A stretch of 64,000 nt of DNA from positions 2,208,501-2,272,500 of the forward strand of contig NZ_JAHBAG010000001.1 in NCBI RefSeq assembly GCF_020510445.1, in the 5' to 3' direction. Position numbers and translations under genes: made by a program. Below are positions 1 through 9,092 of the stretch, one piece after another (position 1 is the first letter of the stretch; each line of letters starts with the position of its first letter). This stretch comes from Hydrogenophaga taeniospiralis (GTDB taxonomy: Bacteria; Pseudomonadota; Gammaproteobacteria; Burkholderiales; Burkholderiaceae_C). The notes beneath the pieces were generated by a model. The model ran no database searches. It saw only the letters and a list, made by a program, of their open reading frames with translations, and was not told where the DNA came from.

Positions 1-140
1 GCGGTTTCAGCGCGGACGAGCTGGCCCACATCACCTGCCCCATCGGCCTGCCGGGCATCACGGGCAAGGCGCCCGCGGTGATCGCCGCTTCGGTGGTGGC
101 GCAGTTGTTGCTTCTGGAGCACGCTGGCCCGGACCGCTGA
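1..140 (+). CDS. xdhC: XdhC C-terminus (xanthine dehydrogenase accessory protein), partial
   Basis: The window opens inside a gene: reading from base 3 gives 45 residues ending at TGA 138-140. The tail contains CPIGLPGITGKAPAVIAASV, the conserved C-terminal pattern of XdhC (PIGL, then GK-PAVIAAS). XdhC binds the molybdenum cofactor and inserts it, with its sulfido ligand, into xanthine dehydrogenase in the cytoplasm. Its position just upstream of urate oxidase puuD fits purine catabolism, hypoxanthine/xanthine to urate and then onward. The N-terminal part and presumably xdhAB lie to the left of the window. The family call rests on this short but characteristic tail. Confidence 0.8.
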   Translation, partial: GFSADELAHITCPIGLPGITGKAPAVIAASVVAQLLLLEHAGPDR

Positions 141-188
141 AGGCGCCGGAGATTCCGGGTTCGGGCTGGTTGGAATGTCTTCAAAAAC

Positions 189-196
189 TGTATACA
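189..196. promoter_or_regulatory. TGTATACA palindrome upstream of puuD
   Basis: A perfect 8-bp palindrome, TGTATACA, sits in an AT-richer patch (181-204) of an otherwise GC-rich 195-bp gap between xdhC and puuD. The form resembles half-site pairs bound by GntR-family repressors, some of which control purine genes. No GntR gene lies in the window, so the assignment is inference. Confidence 0.3.
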
Positions 197-335
197 CTTT
201 TGGCTGACCGGTCGCAGCGGAGCAGGGCGCTCATCCCCAGGATGGGTGTTCAAACGCGGCCCTCAGTCGGCTCAGAGCGCCCGCGGTGGTGAGTCGAAAA
301 CCCAGACGGCCCGTCCGTCGTCGTGTTGAGGTGCC

Positions 336-1532
336 ATGGAAACGTATCTGCTCGATTGGGCCAACCTGCTGTTGCGCTGGCTGCACGTCATCGTCGCCAT
401 CGCCTGGATCGGCTCTTCCTTCTATTTCGTCTTTCTCGACAGCAGCCTCACGCCCCCCGTTGACCCACAGCTGAAGAAGGACGGTGTCAGCGGCGAGCTC
501 TGGGCGGTGCACGGTGGCGGCTTTTACCACCCGGTGAAGTTCGCGGGCGCGCCGCCCACGCTGCCCGAGCACCTGCACTGGTTCTACTGGGAAAGTTATT
601 CCACCTGGCTCTCGGGCTTTGCGCTGTTCCTCATTTCGTACCTGTGGAGCCCCAGCGTCTACCTGATCGACCCCAAGGTCATGCCGTGGAGTCCGGCCGG
701 CGCCATCGCAGCCGCGCTGGCTTTCCTGGTGGTGTTCTGGTTCGCCTACGACGCCATCTGTCGCACGCTGGGGCAGACCCGCAACGGCGACGCCAAGGTC
801 GGCGCGCTGGTGCTGGTGCTGGTCTGCGTCGCGGCCTATGCGGCCACGCAGATGTTCGCCGGCCGCGCCGCCTTCCTGCTGGTGGGCGCCATGCTCGCCA
901 CCTCGATGAGCGCCAACGTGTTCTTCTGGATCATCCCCGGCCAGCGCACCGTGGTGGCCGACATGAAAGCCGGGCGCCCGATCGACCCGGTCCACGGCCA
1001 ACGCGGCAAGCAGCGCAGCGTGCACAACACCTACTTCACGCTGCCGGTGCTGTTCGCCATGTTGAGCAACCACTACAGCTTCACTTACGCCAACGAACAC
1101 AACTGGCTGATTCTCATCGGCATGATGTTTGCGGGCGCCGCGATCCGCCAGTTCTTCGTCATGCGCCACGGCTACAAGCTCGGGCGTTGCCCGCACCCCT
1201 GGCCCTACGCGGCCGTCGGCCTGGTGGTGCTGCTCGCGCTCATCGTCTGGCTCAAGCCGGCGCCGGTGGCCGCGGTGGCCGTGCCCGACAAGGTGGGCTA
1301 TGCACAGCTTAGGCCGGTGATCGAGCAGCGCTGCGTCATGTGCCACGGCGAAGCGTTGCAGTCCAAGGGGGTGCGCCTGGACTCGGCCGATGGCCTGAAG
1401 CAGCACGCGCAGATGGTTTACCAGCAGGTGGTGGTCATGAAGGCCATGCCCATGAACAACGCCACCGGCCTCACGGAGGACGAGCGCGCCCTGTTCGCAC
1501 AGTGGTTCAAGGCCGGCGCGCCGGTGAACTGA
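336..1532 (+). CDS. puuD: Urate hydroxylase PuuD (membrane urate oxidase with cytochrome c domain)
   Basis: A 398-residue protein of the PuuD type: about eight hydrophobic segments in the first ~310 residues, beginning LLRWLHVIVAIAWIGSSF, then a C-terminal cytochrome c domain with the haem motif CVMCH (Cys333, Cys336, His337) and candidate Met ligands around MKAMPMNN. PuuD oxidises urate to 5-hydroxyisourate in the membrane and passes electrons through its own haem to the respiratory chain instead of making H2O2. The neighbouring xdhC supplies the upstream step. Length and domain order are normal. The ATG at 336 follows TGTTGAGGTGCC, a weak ribosome site, but gives the canonical N-terminus. 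The gene converges with the next one with only two bases between the stops. Confidence 0.93.
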   Translation: METYLLDWANLLLRWLHVIVAIAWIGSSFYFVFLDSSLTPPVDPQLKKDGVSGELWAVHGGGFYHPVKFAGAPPTLPEHLHWFYWESYSTWLSGFALFLISYLWSPSVYLIDPKVMPWSPAGAIAAALAFLVVFWFAYDAICRTLGQTRNGDAKVGALVLVLVCVAAYAATQMFAGRAAFLLVGAMLATSMSANVFFWIIPGQRTVVADMKAGRPIDPVHGQRGKQRSVHNTYFTLPVLFAMLSNHYSFTYANEHNWLILIGMMFAGAAIRQFFVMRHGYKLGRCPHPWPYAAVGLVVLLALIVWLKPAPVAAVAVPDKVGYAQLRPVIEQRCVMCHGEALQSKGVRLDSADGLKQHAQMVYQQVVVMKAMPMNNATGLTEDERALFAQWFKAGAPVN

Positions 1533-1534
1533 GC

Positions 1535-2368
1535 TCAGTCGCAGCTGAAGCGGAACCGGTCGTCCAGTTCCAGCGGCAGCACCAGCGTGCGCAGGCCGAG
1601 CGCCCGGGAGGCCTGGCACAAGCGGTCCCTTTCGGCGGCGTTGTCGCGCCACCGGCGGTGGTACTCGGCGTTGAACACCGGCTTGCCCGCGTTGATGAAT
1701 GCGGCATAGCCGCCGCACTCGTCGTATTCGTGGCACTGCTCGTTGACGGCAAAGTCGAAGTCCGGCGCCAGTGCCGCCAGTTGATCGACGTCGTTCTTCA
1801 GGCCGACGGCCAGGCCCAGCGCGTGGGCCTCGCGGGCCAGGAAACGGTTGTAGTCGAGTTGCGTGCCGGCATCCAGCGGGAAGCCGGATGGGTTGGTGTG
1901 GGCGTCCACGTTGTCCGGTTCGACACCGTCACAGCCTTTGGCGGCGGCCAGTTCCAACCGGGCTTTCATGACCGCGCGGACATTGGCCGAGCGGGTGTCC
2001 AGCCAGCGCTCGCCCGCCCAACCGGCCAGTGGGCGGCCCATGTCGCCCGCGGCAAACCGCGAAAAGTCGGGCCGCCAGTTTTCGGAGCTTCCCGCCGAGA
2101 AGTAACACACCACCCGTCTGCCCTGGGACTTGAGCTGGTTCAAGGTGGCTGTCGGTGCATCGAAAAGATCGACGTCGTACACCTTCGCCGCATGGGCGGT
2201 GTTGATGGTCCCGGACAACTGCCATTGCCAGGTGTCCGAAACGGCCGGGGTCCAGCGGGACGACGTTCCTTCACCATCGCCTCCGCCACATCCGCTCACC
2301 AGCGCCGCAGTGGTGGCAACCGCCAGCGCGAACACGAACCGAATGGGAGAGAACATTGAACAGGGCAT
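1535..2368 (-). CDS. GH114-type endo-alpha-1,4-polygalactosaminidase-like lipoprotein
   Basis: A 277-residue secreted protein. The start at 2368 follows GGAG at a 6-base spacing. Residues 1-25 form a lipoprotein signal ending in the lipobox LVSGC, followed by a GGGDGEG linker, so the mature protein should be anchored in the envelope. The rest reads as a GH114/TIM-barrel domain: WQWQLSG, VYDVDLFDA, RRVVCYFSAGSSENWRPD and the diagnostic GCDGVEPDNVDA, with the acidic residues thought to be catalytic. Characterised relatives cleave galactosaminogalactan-type or Pel-like polysaccharides; the substrate here is unknown. It is divergent from frmA with a 69-bp gap and has no evident link to purine metabolism. 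Confidence 0.85.
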   Translation of the reverse strand: MPCSMFSPIRFVFALAVATTAALVSGCGGGDGEGTSSRWTPAVSDTWQWQLSGTINTAHAAKVYDVDLFDAPTATLNQLKSQGRRVVCYFSAGSSENWRPDFSRFAAGDMGRPLAGWAGERWLDTRSANVRAVMKARLELAAAKGCDGVEPDNVDAHTNPSGFPLDAGTQLDYNRFLAREAHALGLAVGLKNDVDQLAALAPDFDFAVNEQCHEYDECGGYAAFINAGKPVFNAEYHRRWRDNAAERDRLCQASRALGLRTLVLPLELDDRFRFSCD

Positions 2369-2437
2369 TTGGGACTCCGGTGACAAGGGATGGCTTGTGT
2401 GCATTAACCTAGCCATTTTCAACGGAAGGGAGACCTC

Positions 2438-3544
2438 ATGAAAACGCGCGCCGCCGTGGCCTGGAAGGCCGGCGAACCCCTGACGATCGAGACCGTCGAT
2501 CTGCAGGGCCCCAAGTTGGGTGAAGTGCTGGTCGAGATCAAGGCCACCGGCATCTGCCACACCGATTACTACACGCTCTCGGGCGCCGACCCCGAAGGCA
2601 TCTTCCCCGCCATCCTCGGCCACGAAGGCGCGGGCATCGTGGTGGACGTGGGGCCGGGCGTGACCTCGCTCAAGAAGGGCGACCACGTCATCCCGCTCTA
2701 CACGCCCGAGTGCCGCCAGTGCAAGTTCTGCCTCAGCCGCAAGACCAACCTCTGCCAGCTCATCCGCAGCACGCAGGGCAAGGGCCTGATGCCCGACGCC
2801 ACCAGCCGCTTCAGCCTGGACGGCCAGCCCATCTTCCACTACATGGGCACCAGCACCTTCAGCAACTACACGGTCGCGGCCGAAATTTCGCTGGCCAAGA
2901 TCCGAGAAGACGCGCCGTTCGACAAGGTCTGCTACATCGGCTGCGGCGTCACCACCGGCATCGGCGCCGTGATCTTCACGGCCAAGGTGGAAGCGGGCGC
3001 CAACGTGGTGGTGTTCGGCCTCGGTGGCATCGGCCTGAACGTGATCCAGGGCGCCAAGATGGTGGGCGCCGACAAGATCATCGGCGTGGACCTGAACCCC
3101 GCGCGCGAAACCATGGCCCGCCGGTTCGGCATGACGCACTTCATCAACCCCAAGGACCACGCCAACGTCGTTGACGCCATCGTGCAGCTGACCGACGGCG
3201 GCGCCGACTACAGCTTCGAGTGCATCGGCAATACCCAGGTGATGCGCGACGCGCTGGAGTGCACGCACAAGGGCTGGGGCCGCAGCATCATCATCGGCGT
3301 GGCCGAAGCGGGCGCCGAGATCAGCACGCGGCCGTTCCAGCTCGTCACCGGTCGCAAGTGGGAGGGCTCGGCCTTCGGCGGCGCGCGCGGCCGCACCGAC
3401 GTGCCCAAGATCGTGGACTGGTACATGGACGGCAAGATCAACATCGACGACCTGATCACCCACAAGCTCAAGCTCGAAGACATCAACCGGGGCTTCGAGC
3501 TGATGAAGAGCGGGGAGTCGATCCGCGCGGTGGTGGAGTACTGA
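2438..3544 (+). CDS. frmA: S-(hydroxymethyl)glutathione dehydrogenase (class III alcohol dehydrogenase)
   Basis: A 368-residue zinc-dependent class III alcohol dehydrogenase. Visible marks are the catalytic-zinc region [12 protein letters not shown] and GHEGAGIV, the four-cysteine structural zinc loop [15 protein letters not shown], and the NAD-binding [14 protein letters not shown]. It oxidises S-hydroxymethylglutathione, formed spontaneously from formaldehyde and glutathione, to S-formylglutathione. A strong Shine-Dalgarno (GGAAGGGAG) precedes the ATG. The next gene, five bases after the stop, encodes the enzyme for the following step, so the two form a formaldehyde-detoxification operon. 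Full length and intact. Confidence 0.96.
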   Translation: MKTRAAVAWKAGEPLTIETVDLQGPKLGEVLVEIKATGICHTDYYTLSGADPEGIFPAILGHEGAGIVVDVGPGVTSLKKGDHVIPLYTPECRQCKFCLSRKTNLCQLIRSTQGKGLMPDATSRFSLDGQPIFHYMGTSTFSNYTVAAEISLAKIREDAPFDKVCYIGCGVTTGIGAVIFTAKVEAGANVVVFGLGGIGLNVIQGAKMVGADKIIGVDLNPARETMARRFGMTHFINPKDHANVVDAIVQLTDGGADYSFECIGNTQVMRDALECTHKGWGRSIIIGVAEAGAEISTRPFQLVTGRKWEGSAFGGARGRTDVPKIVDWYMDGKINIDDLITHKLKLEDINRGFELMKSGESIRAVVEY

Positions 3545-3549
3545 CACCC

Positions 3550-4386
3550 ATGGAAACGCTGAGTCAGCACCACTGTTTTGGCGGCGTGCAGGGCTTCTAC
3601 CGGCACAGCTCGCACACCATCGGTCTGCCCATGAAGTTCGGCGTGTTCGTGCCGCCGCAGGCCGCGCACGGCCCGGTGCCGGTGCTGTTTTTCCTGGCCG
3701 GGCTGACCTGCACCGAAGAGACCTTTGCCATCAAGGCCGGCGCCCAGCGCATGGCGGCCGAGCTCGGGCTGATGATCGTCACGCCCGACACCAGCCCGCG
3801 CGGCACCGGTATCGACGCGGCCGACGCCGCCTGGGACTTCGGCCACGGAGCGGGCTTCTACCTCGACGCCACCCAGCCGCCCTGGGCGGGCCGTTTCCGC
3901 ATGGAGACCTGGGTCACGCAGGAGCTGCGCCACCTCGTGTTGGCCCACTTCCCGGCCCGCGCCGACCGGGTGGGGATTTTGGGCCATTCCATGGGCGGGC
4001 ACGGCGCGCTCACCCTGGCGCTGCGCCACCCGGGGCAGTACCAGAGCGTGTCGGCGTTCGCACCCATCGCGGCGCCCAGCCAGTGCCCCTGGGGTGAAAA
4101 GGCCTTCACCGGCTACCTCGGCGAGGACCGCAGCGGCTGGGCCGCGCACGACGCCACCGAGCTCATCAAGGCGGGCCACAAGGCGCCGCCCCTGCTGGTG
4201 GACCAGGGCCTGGCGGACCAGTTCCTCGCCGCCGAGCTGCACCCCCACCTGCTGGAAGCCGCCTGTGCCGAAGCGGGCCAGCCGCTCACCCTGCGCCGCC
4301 ACGCGGGCTACGACCACGGCTACTACTTCATCGCCTCGTTCATCGACGACCACCTGCGCCACCACGCGCGCACGCTGCTGGCCTGA
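3550..4386 (+). CDS. fghA: S-formylglutathione hydrolase
   Basis: A 278-residue esterase-D family protein that hydrolyses S-formylglutathione to formate and glutathione. The nucleophile elbow GHSMGGHG places the catalytic Ser at residue 147, close to its position in characterised enzymes; the C-terminal region DHGYYFIASF carries the catalytic His. An oxyanion-side motif, FLAGLTCTEE, is also present. The ATG lies five bases after the frmA stop, so translation is probably coupled. The open frame extends upstream inside frmA, but that extension has no family similarity. The stop codon abuts the stop of the convergent acyl-CoA ligase with no intervening base. Confidence 0.95.
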   Translation: METLSQHHCFGGVQGFYRHSSHTIGLPMKFGVFVPPQAAHGPVPVLFFLAGLTCTEETFAIKAGAQRMAAELGLMIVTPDTSPRGTGIDAADAAWDFGHGAGFYLDATQPPWAGRFRMETWVTQELRHLVLAHFPARADRVGILGHSMGGHGALTLALRHPGQYQSVSAFAPIAAPSQCPWGEKAFTGYLGEDRSGWAAHDATELIKAGHKAPPLLVDQGLADQFLAAELHPHLLEAACAEAGQPLTLRRHAGYDHGYYFIASFIDDHLRHHARTLLA

Positions 4387-6078
4387 TCAGCTGTTTTGCC
4401 AGATCACCTTGCGGCCCGAGGATTCCCAGCGTTCGTAGTGCTTCGCGTACAGGTCTTCGATGCGGTTGCGCTTGACCTTGAAGGTCGGGGTGATCACATC
4501 GTTGTCCACCGTCCAGGCGGTGGTCACGAGCACGAGGCATTGCAGCTGTTCGTGCGGGTCGAGCGTGGCGTTGATGCGTTGAAGGTGTTGTTCCAGTGAG
4601 TGTTCGAGCTCGGCGCGCGCGCCGGCATCGGCCGCCCGGGCCACGGCCTCGGCGTTGAGCATCACGATGCCCAGCGGCTGGCCCAGGTTGGCGCCGGTCA
4701 CCACGCAGGCCTCCACCGCTTCGTGTTCCACCAGCTTGTCCTCGATCGGTGCGGGCGCCACGTATTTGCCCTTGCCGGTCTTGAACAGGTCCTTCACCCG
4801 GCCGGTGATGCGCAGCAGGCCCTGGGCGTCGATCTCGCCCTTGTCGCCGGTCCTGAGCCAGCCATCTTCGGTGAAGGCCTCGCGGCTCCGTTCCGGATCC
4901 TTGTAATAGCCCAGCATCAGCGCTTGGCTGCGCATCTGCACCTCGCCCGTGGCCGGATCGATGCGGTGTTCGACGCCCTCGTAGACCGGGCCCACGGTGC
5001 CCTGCTGGTTCTTGCCCGGCTCGGTGATGTGCGAAAGCGCGAGGTTCTCGGTCATGCCGTAGCCCTCGTTGATGTGCAGCCCCAGCCGGCTGTACCACTG
5101 CAGCAGGGCCAGTGGCATGTGGGCGGCGCCCCCGGCGGCGAACTGGCACTGGTCCAGGCCCAGCGCCTTCATCACCTTCCTGCGCACGATGCCGCCCAGG
5201 ATGGGGATGCCCAGGAGCCGGTTGAGCTTGGCCGGCGGCATCTTGTGGTGCACACCCTGCTGGAACTTCACCCACAGGCGCGGTACCGAGAAGAAGATGG
5301 TGGGCCGAGCGCGTTGCAGGTCGGCCGCGAAGGTGTCGAGCGACTCGGCGAAATACACGTGCATGCCGGTGCGCAGCCAGCCGTGTTCAACCAGCATGCG
5401 CTCGACCACGTGCGCCAGCGGCAGGTAGGACAGCATGCGGTCGTCGGCCGACATGGGGATGCGCTTGAGGCCGGAGTCGAGTGCCCAGGCGAAATTCTCG
5501 AAGCTGTGCATCACGCCTTTGGGCAGGCCGGTGGTGCCCGAGGTGTAGATCAGCGTGGCCAGCTCTTCGCCCTGGCGCAGCGGTGTGCCCTGCAGCGGCT
5601 GGTGGCGCCCGCAGATGGTGTCCCAGCCTTCGTAACTTTCGATCGCGTCCAGCGGTGAGAGCGCGTAGCTGATGCAGGGCAGGCCTTCGGGCACACCGGG
5701 CTTCATGCCCTCCCAGCCGTCGAGCTTGCCGATGAAGCAGGCCTTGGCCTCGCTGTGGGTCAGGATCTGGCGCACCGTCTCGGCCGCCAGCGTGGGGTAC
5801 AGCGGCACCGACACATGGCCGGCCATCCAGATCGCCAGGTCGCTCATCATCCACCAGGCGCAGTTCTTCGAGAGGATGGCCACCTTGGAGCCCGGCTCCC
5901 AGCCCTGGGACTGCAGGTGCGCTGCCATGCGTCGCACCTGATCGCCGATCTGGCTCCAGGTGAAGTCCTGCACCGCGCCCGCGCCCATGGGCTGCGTGAG
6001 GGCCACGCGGTTGGGCGTGGTCTTCTCCCAGTGGTACAGGCGCTGCAGCGCGAGCAGGTCGGGCGCGATCTTGGGCAT
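4387..6078 (-). CDS. AMP-dependent acyl-CoA synthetase (long-chain fatty-acid-CoA ligase type)
   Basis: A 563-residue adenylate-forming enzyme. The P-loop-like motif YTSGTTGLPKGVMHS lies near residue 180, the A5-type motif GYGMTENLALSH in the middle, and the A7/A8 region DGWLRTGDKG... ITGRVKDLFKTGKGKYV near the C-terminus. The FKTGKGKYVAP pattern and N-terminus are typical of long-chain (FadD15/ACSBG-like) ligases, which activate fatty acids with ATP and CoA. The ATG at 6078 is preceded by AAGGAGACAAGAAC, a good ribosome site. It stands alone between convergent fghA and the divergent lysozyme gene, so the exact chain-length preference and pathway cannot be told from context. Confidence 0.88.
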   Translation of the reverse strand: MPKIAPDLLALQRLYHWEKTTPNRVALTQPMGAGAVQDFTWSQIGDQVRRMAAHLQSQGWEPGSKVAILSKNCAWWMMSDLAIWMAGHVSVPLYPTLAAETVRQILTHSEAKACFIGKLDGWEGMKPGVPEGLPCISYALSPLDAIESYEGWDTICGRHQPLQGTPLRQGEELATLIYTSGTTGLPKGVMHSFENFAWALDSGLKRIPMSADDRMLSYLPLAHVVERMLVEHGWLRTGMHVYFAESLDTFAADLQRARPTIFFSVPRLWVKFQQGVHHKMPPAKLNRLLGIPILGGIVRRKVMKALGLDQCQFAAGGAAHMPLALLQWYSRLGLHINEGYGMTENLALSHITEPGKNQQGTVGPVYEGVEHRIDPATGEVQMRSQALMLGYYKDPERSREAFTEDGWLRTGDKGEIDAQGLLRITGRVKDLFKTGKGKYVAPAPIEDKLVEHEAVEACVVTGANLGQPLGIVMLNAEAVARAADAGARAELEHSLEQHLQRINATLDPHEQLQCLVLVTTAWTVDNDVITPTFKVKRNRIEDLYAKHYERWESSGRKVIWQNS

Positions 6079-6250
6079 GTTCTTGTCTCCTTGAGGGTGT
6101 TGTGTGAACCCGCCAATCTACCAAGCGGGCGCCCAAGCGTTTAGAGGGTTTCACCTGTTCGGGGGGCCATGTGTCCCGGATGCCTCGCCGCAGGGTGGCC
6201 GCCGCGGTGGGAGGGTCGGGGCGCGCGGACAAGGTGCGATACTTTGGCGC

Positions 6251-7030
6251 ATGTGGTCGACACGCCTCTCCATTCCCGTTCTCCGCCATCCCTTGGCCCG
6301 ATGGGGCCTGCTGCTCGTCTGGTGGGTCGCTGGCATGGCCGGCGCCGCGACCCCGGGCGACCAGCCGCAGGGGGTGGACACCTCGCACCACAACACGGCG
6401 GTGGACTGGACCGCGCTGTACGCCGGCGGCGTGCGCTTCGTCTTCATCAAGGCGACGGACGGGATGGACTACCTGGACCCGGCGTTCGCCGACAACTTCC
6501 GCGCCGCGCAGGCGGCCGGCCTGCTGCGCGGCGGCTACCACTTCTACGAGACCAACGACGACGGAGCCGCGCAGGCGGCGTGGTTCATCCGCCATGTCGA
6601 TCTGCAACCCGGTGACCTGCCGCCGGTCGTGGACATCGAGCGCATCAAGGCGCCGGTTGACGGCGACCTGCACACCCAGTTCGCCGCCTTCCTCAACGCG
6701 CTGGAAGCGCACTACGGCCAGCCCGCCATCATCTACACCGGTCCCGATTTCTGGAACCACGCGATGCGCCAGCACTTCCCGGGCCATCCGCTGTGGGTGG
6801 CCCAGTACGGTGTGCCCGCGCCGACCGTGCCCGACGGCTGGTCCAGCTGGACCCTGTGGCAGTACACCGAAACCTGGCAGCCCCCGGGCGCCAAGGCGCC
6901 GATTGACGGCAACGTGTTCAATGGTGACGCCGCGAGCCTGCAGCTGTTGCGGCTGCCTTCGAAAAGTGCCGGGGCGAACGGCGCGGTGAAGACCTCCCCG
7001 GTTTCCCCGGCGACGAAAAGTCCGCGCTGA
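6251..7030 (+). CDS. GH25 family lysozyme (secreted 1,4-beta-N-acetylmuramidase)
   Basis: A 259-residue protein with an N-terminal signal sequence (residues 1-33, hydrophobic RWGLLLVWWVAGMAGAA) followed by a GH25 domain. It shows GVDTSHHN at the start of the barrel, FVFIKATDG, the catalytic pair in PPVVDIE (Asp128, Glu130), YHFYETNDD, and the terminal WQYTE motif. GH25 enzymes cut the MurNAc-GlcNAc bond of peptidoglycan; export to the periplasm suggests wall remodelling or attack on other cells. The C-terminus ends in a low-complexity Ser/Pro/Lys tail. I chose the ATG at 6251 because it gives a proper signal peptide; longer in-frame starts do not. There is no phage context. Confidence 0.88.
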   Translation: MWSTRLSIPVLRHPLARWGLLLVWWVAGMAGAATPGDQPQGVDTSHHNTAVDWTALYAGGVRFVFIKATDGMDYLDPAFADNFRAAQAAGLLRGGYHFYETNDDGAAQAAWFIRHVDLQPGDLPPVVDIERIKAPVDGDLHTQFAAFLNALEAHYGQPAIIYTGPDFWNHAMRQHFPGHPLWVAQYGVPAPTVPDGWSSWTLWQYTETWQPPGAKAPIDGNVFNGDAASLQLLRLPSKSAGANGAVKTSPVSPATKSPR

Positions 7031-7110
7031 CGGCAGGGTGGAGCCTCCAGTGGGATCGCCCGCTGTTAGGCTGCGGCCGACGGCGTCTTGCGGTACGGTT
7101 ATTGCAACGC

Positions 7111-8121
7111 ATGCCCATGCACACCATGACCCAACCAGTCACCCCTGTTGAATCCGACGACGCCGAGCCCGCCAGCGGCTGGGCGCGCGCGGTGCTGACC
7201 TTCGACGTGGACGCCCACGCCGCGGCGCAGGGTTCGTGGCGGTTTGGCTACGAGCAGCTCTCACAGGGCAGCTTCCGTGGCGAGCTCACCATGGTGCAGC
7301 TCGAAGGCCTGCGCCTGTTTGGCGAGCGCACCAATCTGGCCGTGCGCCAGCGCGGCCAGTTGGGCGACAGCGTGTACGGTTTCGCCATGTCGGTGCAGGC
7401 GCCGTCGCCGGTGTTCTTCCATGGCCAGAAGGTCGCGCCCGACGCGATCATGTGCGGGCGCGGCAACCAGATCGACGTGGTCACGCCGGTCAACCACGCC
7501 ATGATCGCGATCGTGGTCGAGCGCAGCCTACTCAACCCGCTGTGGGAGCTCATGTACCACAAGCCCCTGGCCGGCTGGCTGGAGCACCAGCTGGTGCTGG
7601 AGGCCTCCAGCGCCGCCGCCGACATGCTGCGCCAGCGGCACCTGCAGGCGCTGCAGCAGTCGCTCGCGTTGGCGCAGCAGTACCCCGATGCGTCGGCCCT
7701 GAACCAACTGCGTGACGACATCCTGATCGAGTGGATCGAAGCGCTGCCGCCGTCGGTGGACATCTCCGATCTCGACACCCTGGAGCGGCGCAAGCGCATG
7801 GTGGACAAAGCCTGTGAGCTGATGCTGGCCCACCCCGACGAACCGCTGTCCATCCTGCAGGTGTGCAGCCGCGTGGGCGCGAGCCGGCGCAAGCTCAACT
7901 ACTGCTTCCAGGACGTGCTGGGCACCTCGCCCACGCAGTACCTGCGCGCGCTGCGGCTCAACGGCGTGCGGCGCGGCCTGAAGAACGCCAGCGCGTCCGA
8001 CACGGTGCAGGACGTGGCCGCGCGCTGGGGTTTCTGGCACCTGGGCCAGTTCTCGCTCGACTACAAGAAGCACTTCTTCGAACTGCCGTCCGAGACCTTG
8101 GCGCGGGCATGGCGCCGATAG
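7111..8121 (+). CDS. EutR-like AraC-family transcriptional regulator
   Basis: A 336-residue regulator with a ligand/sensor half and a C-terminal AraC-type double helix-turn-helix: VCSRVGASRRKLNYCFQDVL and then AARWGFWHLGQFSLDYKKHF. The latter, with PSETL, closely follows the end of E. coli EutR (WGFWHLGQF-DY-F-PS-TL), the ethanolamine-responsive activator of the eut operon. This fits its position beside a kinase, phospho-lyase and permease set that looks built for ethanolamine. It is convergent with the kinase gene (23 bp between stops), so it probably acts in trans on the 11989-12308 promoter region. Start is uncertain: ATG 7111, 7117 and 7126 all lack a clear ribosome site. Confidence 0.82.
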   Translation: MPMHTMTQPVTPVESDDAEPASGWARAVLTFDVDAHAAAQGSWRFGYEQLSQGSFRGELTMVQLEGLRLFGERTNLAVRQRGQLGDSVYGFAMSVQAPSPVFFHGQKVAPDAIMCGRGNQIDVVTPVNHAMIAIVVERSLLNPLWELMYHKPLAGWLEHQLVLEASSAAADMLRQRHLQALQQSLALAQQYPDASALNQLRDDILIEWIEALPPSVDISDLDTLERRKRMVDKACELMLAHPDEPLSILQVCSRVGASRRKLNYCFQDVLGTSPTQYLRALRLNGVRRGLKNASASDTVQDVAARWGFWHLGQFSLDYKKHFFELPSETLARAWRR

Positions 8122-8144
8122 ACATGGGGCCCTTGGGTCGTCGA

Positions 8145-9092
8145 TCAGCTGTCCGACGAATTCATCAAATAGCGTGAGCAGGTATTTCGAGCGGTCGCAA
8201 TGTAGCGATGGCTGCGATCCAGAGCGCCGTCTTCGCCCAGGCGAGGAACAATCCATCCGACATAGGTCACCGCACGCAGCGCCAGGAACAGGTCGAGACA
8301 ACCCGTGTCGATCGACCTGACGCTCAGGTAGCCCCGTAGCAGCGCATCTTTCAGCCTGGAGAAGTTGGGCGCGTCGAGGAACTTGAGCAGCGTGGTGGCC
8401 AGATCGAACACCCGATAACCCCAGCCCCCATCGTCGAAGTCCAGCATCCCGATCCGGCCATCGCTGATCAACACGTTTTCGCGAACGAGATCGGCATGGA
8501 TCAAACCATGGTCGAGGCCGCTGGCCATCAGGCGCAGGGCTTGCGCCGCCCTGGCCCTGAAGTCCTCAAACAGGGCCTTGTCTTCGGCCGGCAGCGCTGG
8601 ATGTTCCCAGAAGCGTCCCCAGAGCGGCGCCTCGCCCAGCAGGCCGTCGGCGTCCCACGTGACGCGCGCAAAACCGACGGGTTTGGCCCAGGCATCGGAA
8701 GCCGCATGGAACAGCGCCGTGCACCGGCCCAGGTTGTGGAACAGCGCTTGCGCGTCGGCGTCGGTGCTCTCGGTCAGCAGCGCGCCCAAGGTCTGGCCAG
8801 GCATCCAGGTCAACAGGTCCACCAGATGGCCGTCCACCTGTTCCATCAAATGCCCCCGCCGGGAAGGAACGGGTCTCGGCACGAGGATGCCCGCCCGATC
8901 CAGTGCCGCCATCCACATCAACTCGGACTCGATTTCGACGGGTTTGCGGTAGCCGGGGCGTTTGAGACGAAGGGCGTAGTCGCCGGTGGCGTCGGAGACC
9001 CGATAGACCTGGTTTTCCCGACCCGCCACGAACCGCAGGCGCGCATGAGCGAGGCCCCATTCGGCAGCCGCCTTTTGGGCGAGATCCGTCAT
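8145..9092 (-). CDS. APH-family amino-alcohol kinase (probable ethanolamine kinase)
   Basis: A 315-residue aminoglycoside-phosphotransferase-fold kinase. It contains a glycine-poor ATP lobe (FVAGRENQVYRV, YALRLKRPGY), the catalytic loop HADLVRENVLI around residue 200 and the metal-binding LDFDDGGWG about 15 residues later. The ATG overlaps the stop of the preceding phospho-lyase gene as ATGA (9089-9092), so the two are translationally coupled. Enzymes of this fold paired with a class-III phospho-lyase phosphorylate amino alcohols such as ethanolamine, 1-aminopropan-2-ol or 5-hydroxylysine. With the EutR-like regulator nearby I favour ethanolamine. Substrate is inferred from context; the kinase fold is clear. 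Confidence 0.8.
   Translation of the reverse strand: MTDLAQKAAAEWGLAHARLRFVAGRENQVYRVSDATGDYALRLKRPGYRKPVEIESELMWMAALDRAGILVPRPVPSRRGHLMEQVDGHLVDLLTWMPGQTLGALLTESTDADAQALFHNLGRCTALFHAASDAWAKPVGFARVTWDADGLLGEAPLWGRFWEHPALPAEDKALFEDFRARAAQALRLMASGLDHGLIHADLVRENVLISDGRIGMLDFDDGGWGYRVFDLATTLLKFLDAPNFSRLKDALLRGYLSVRSIDTGCLDLFLALRAVTYVGWIVPRLGEDGALDRSHRYIATARNTCSRYLMNSSDS

Noticed and set aside
231..1736. 501-residue reverse-strand open frame over puuD
   Set aside because: His/Arg/Gly/Val-rich shadow with no domain; puuD on the forward strand is complete with its haem motif.
6251..7030. Prophage endolysin
   Set aside because: GH25 domain carries a signal peptide and has no holin, tail or integrase neighbours.
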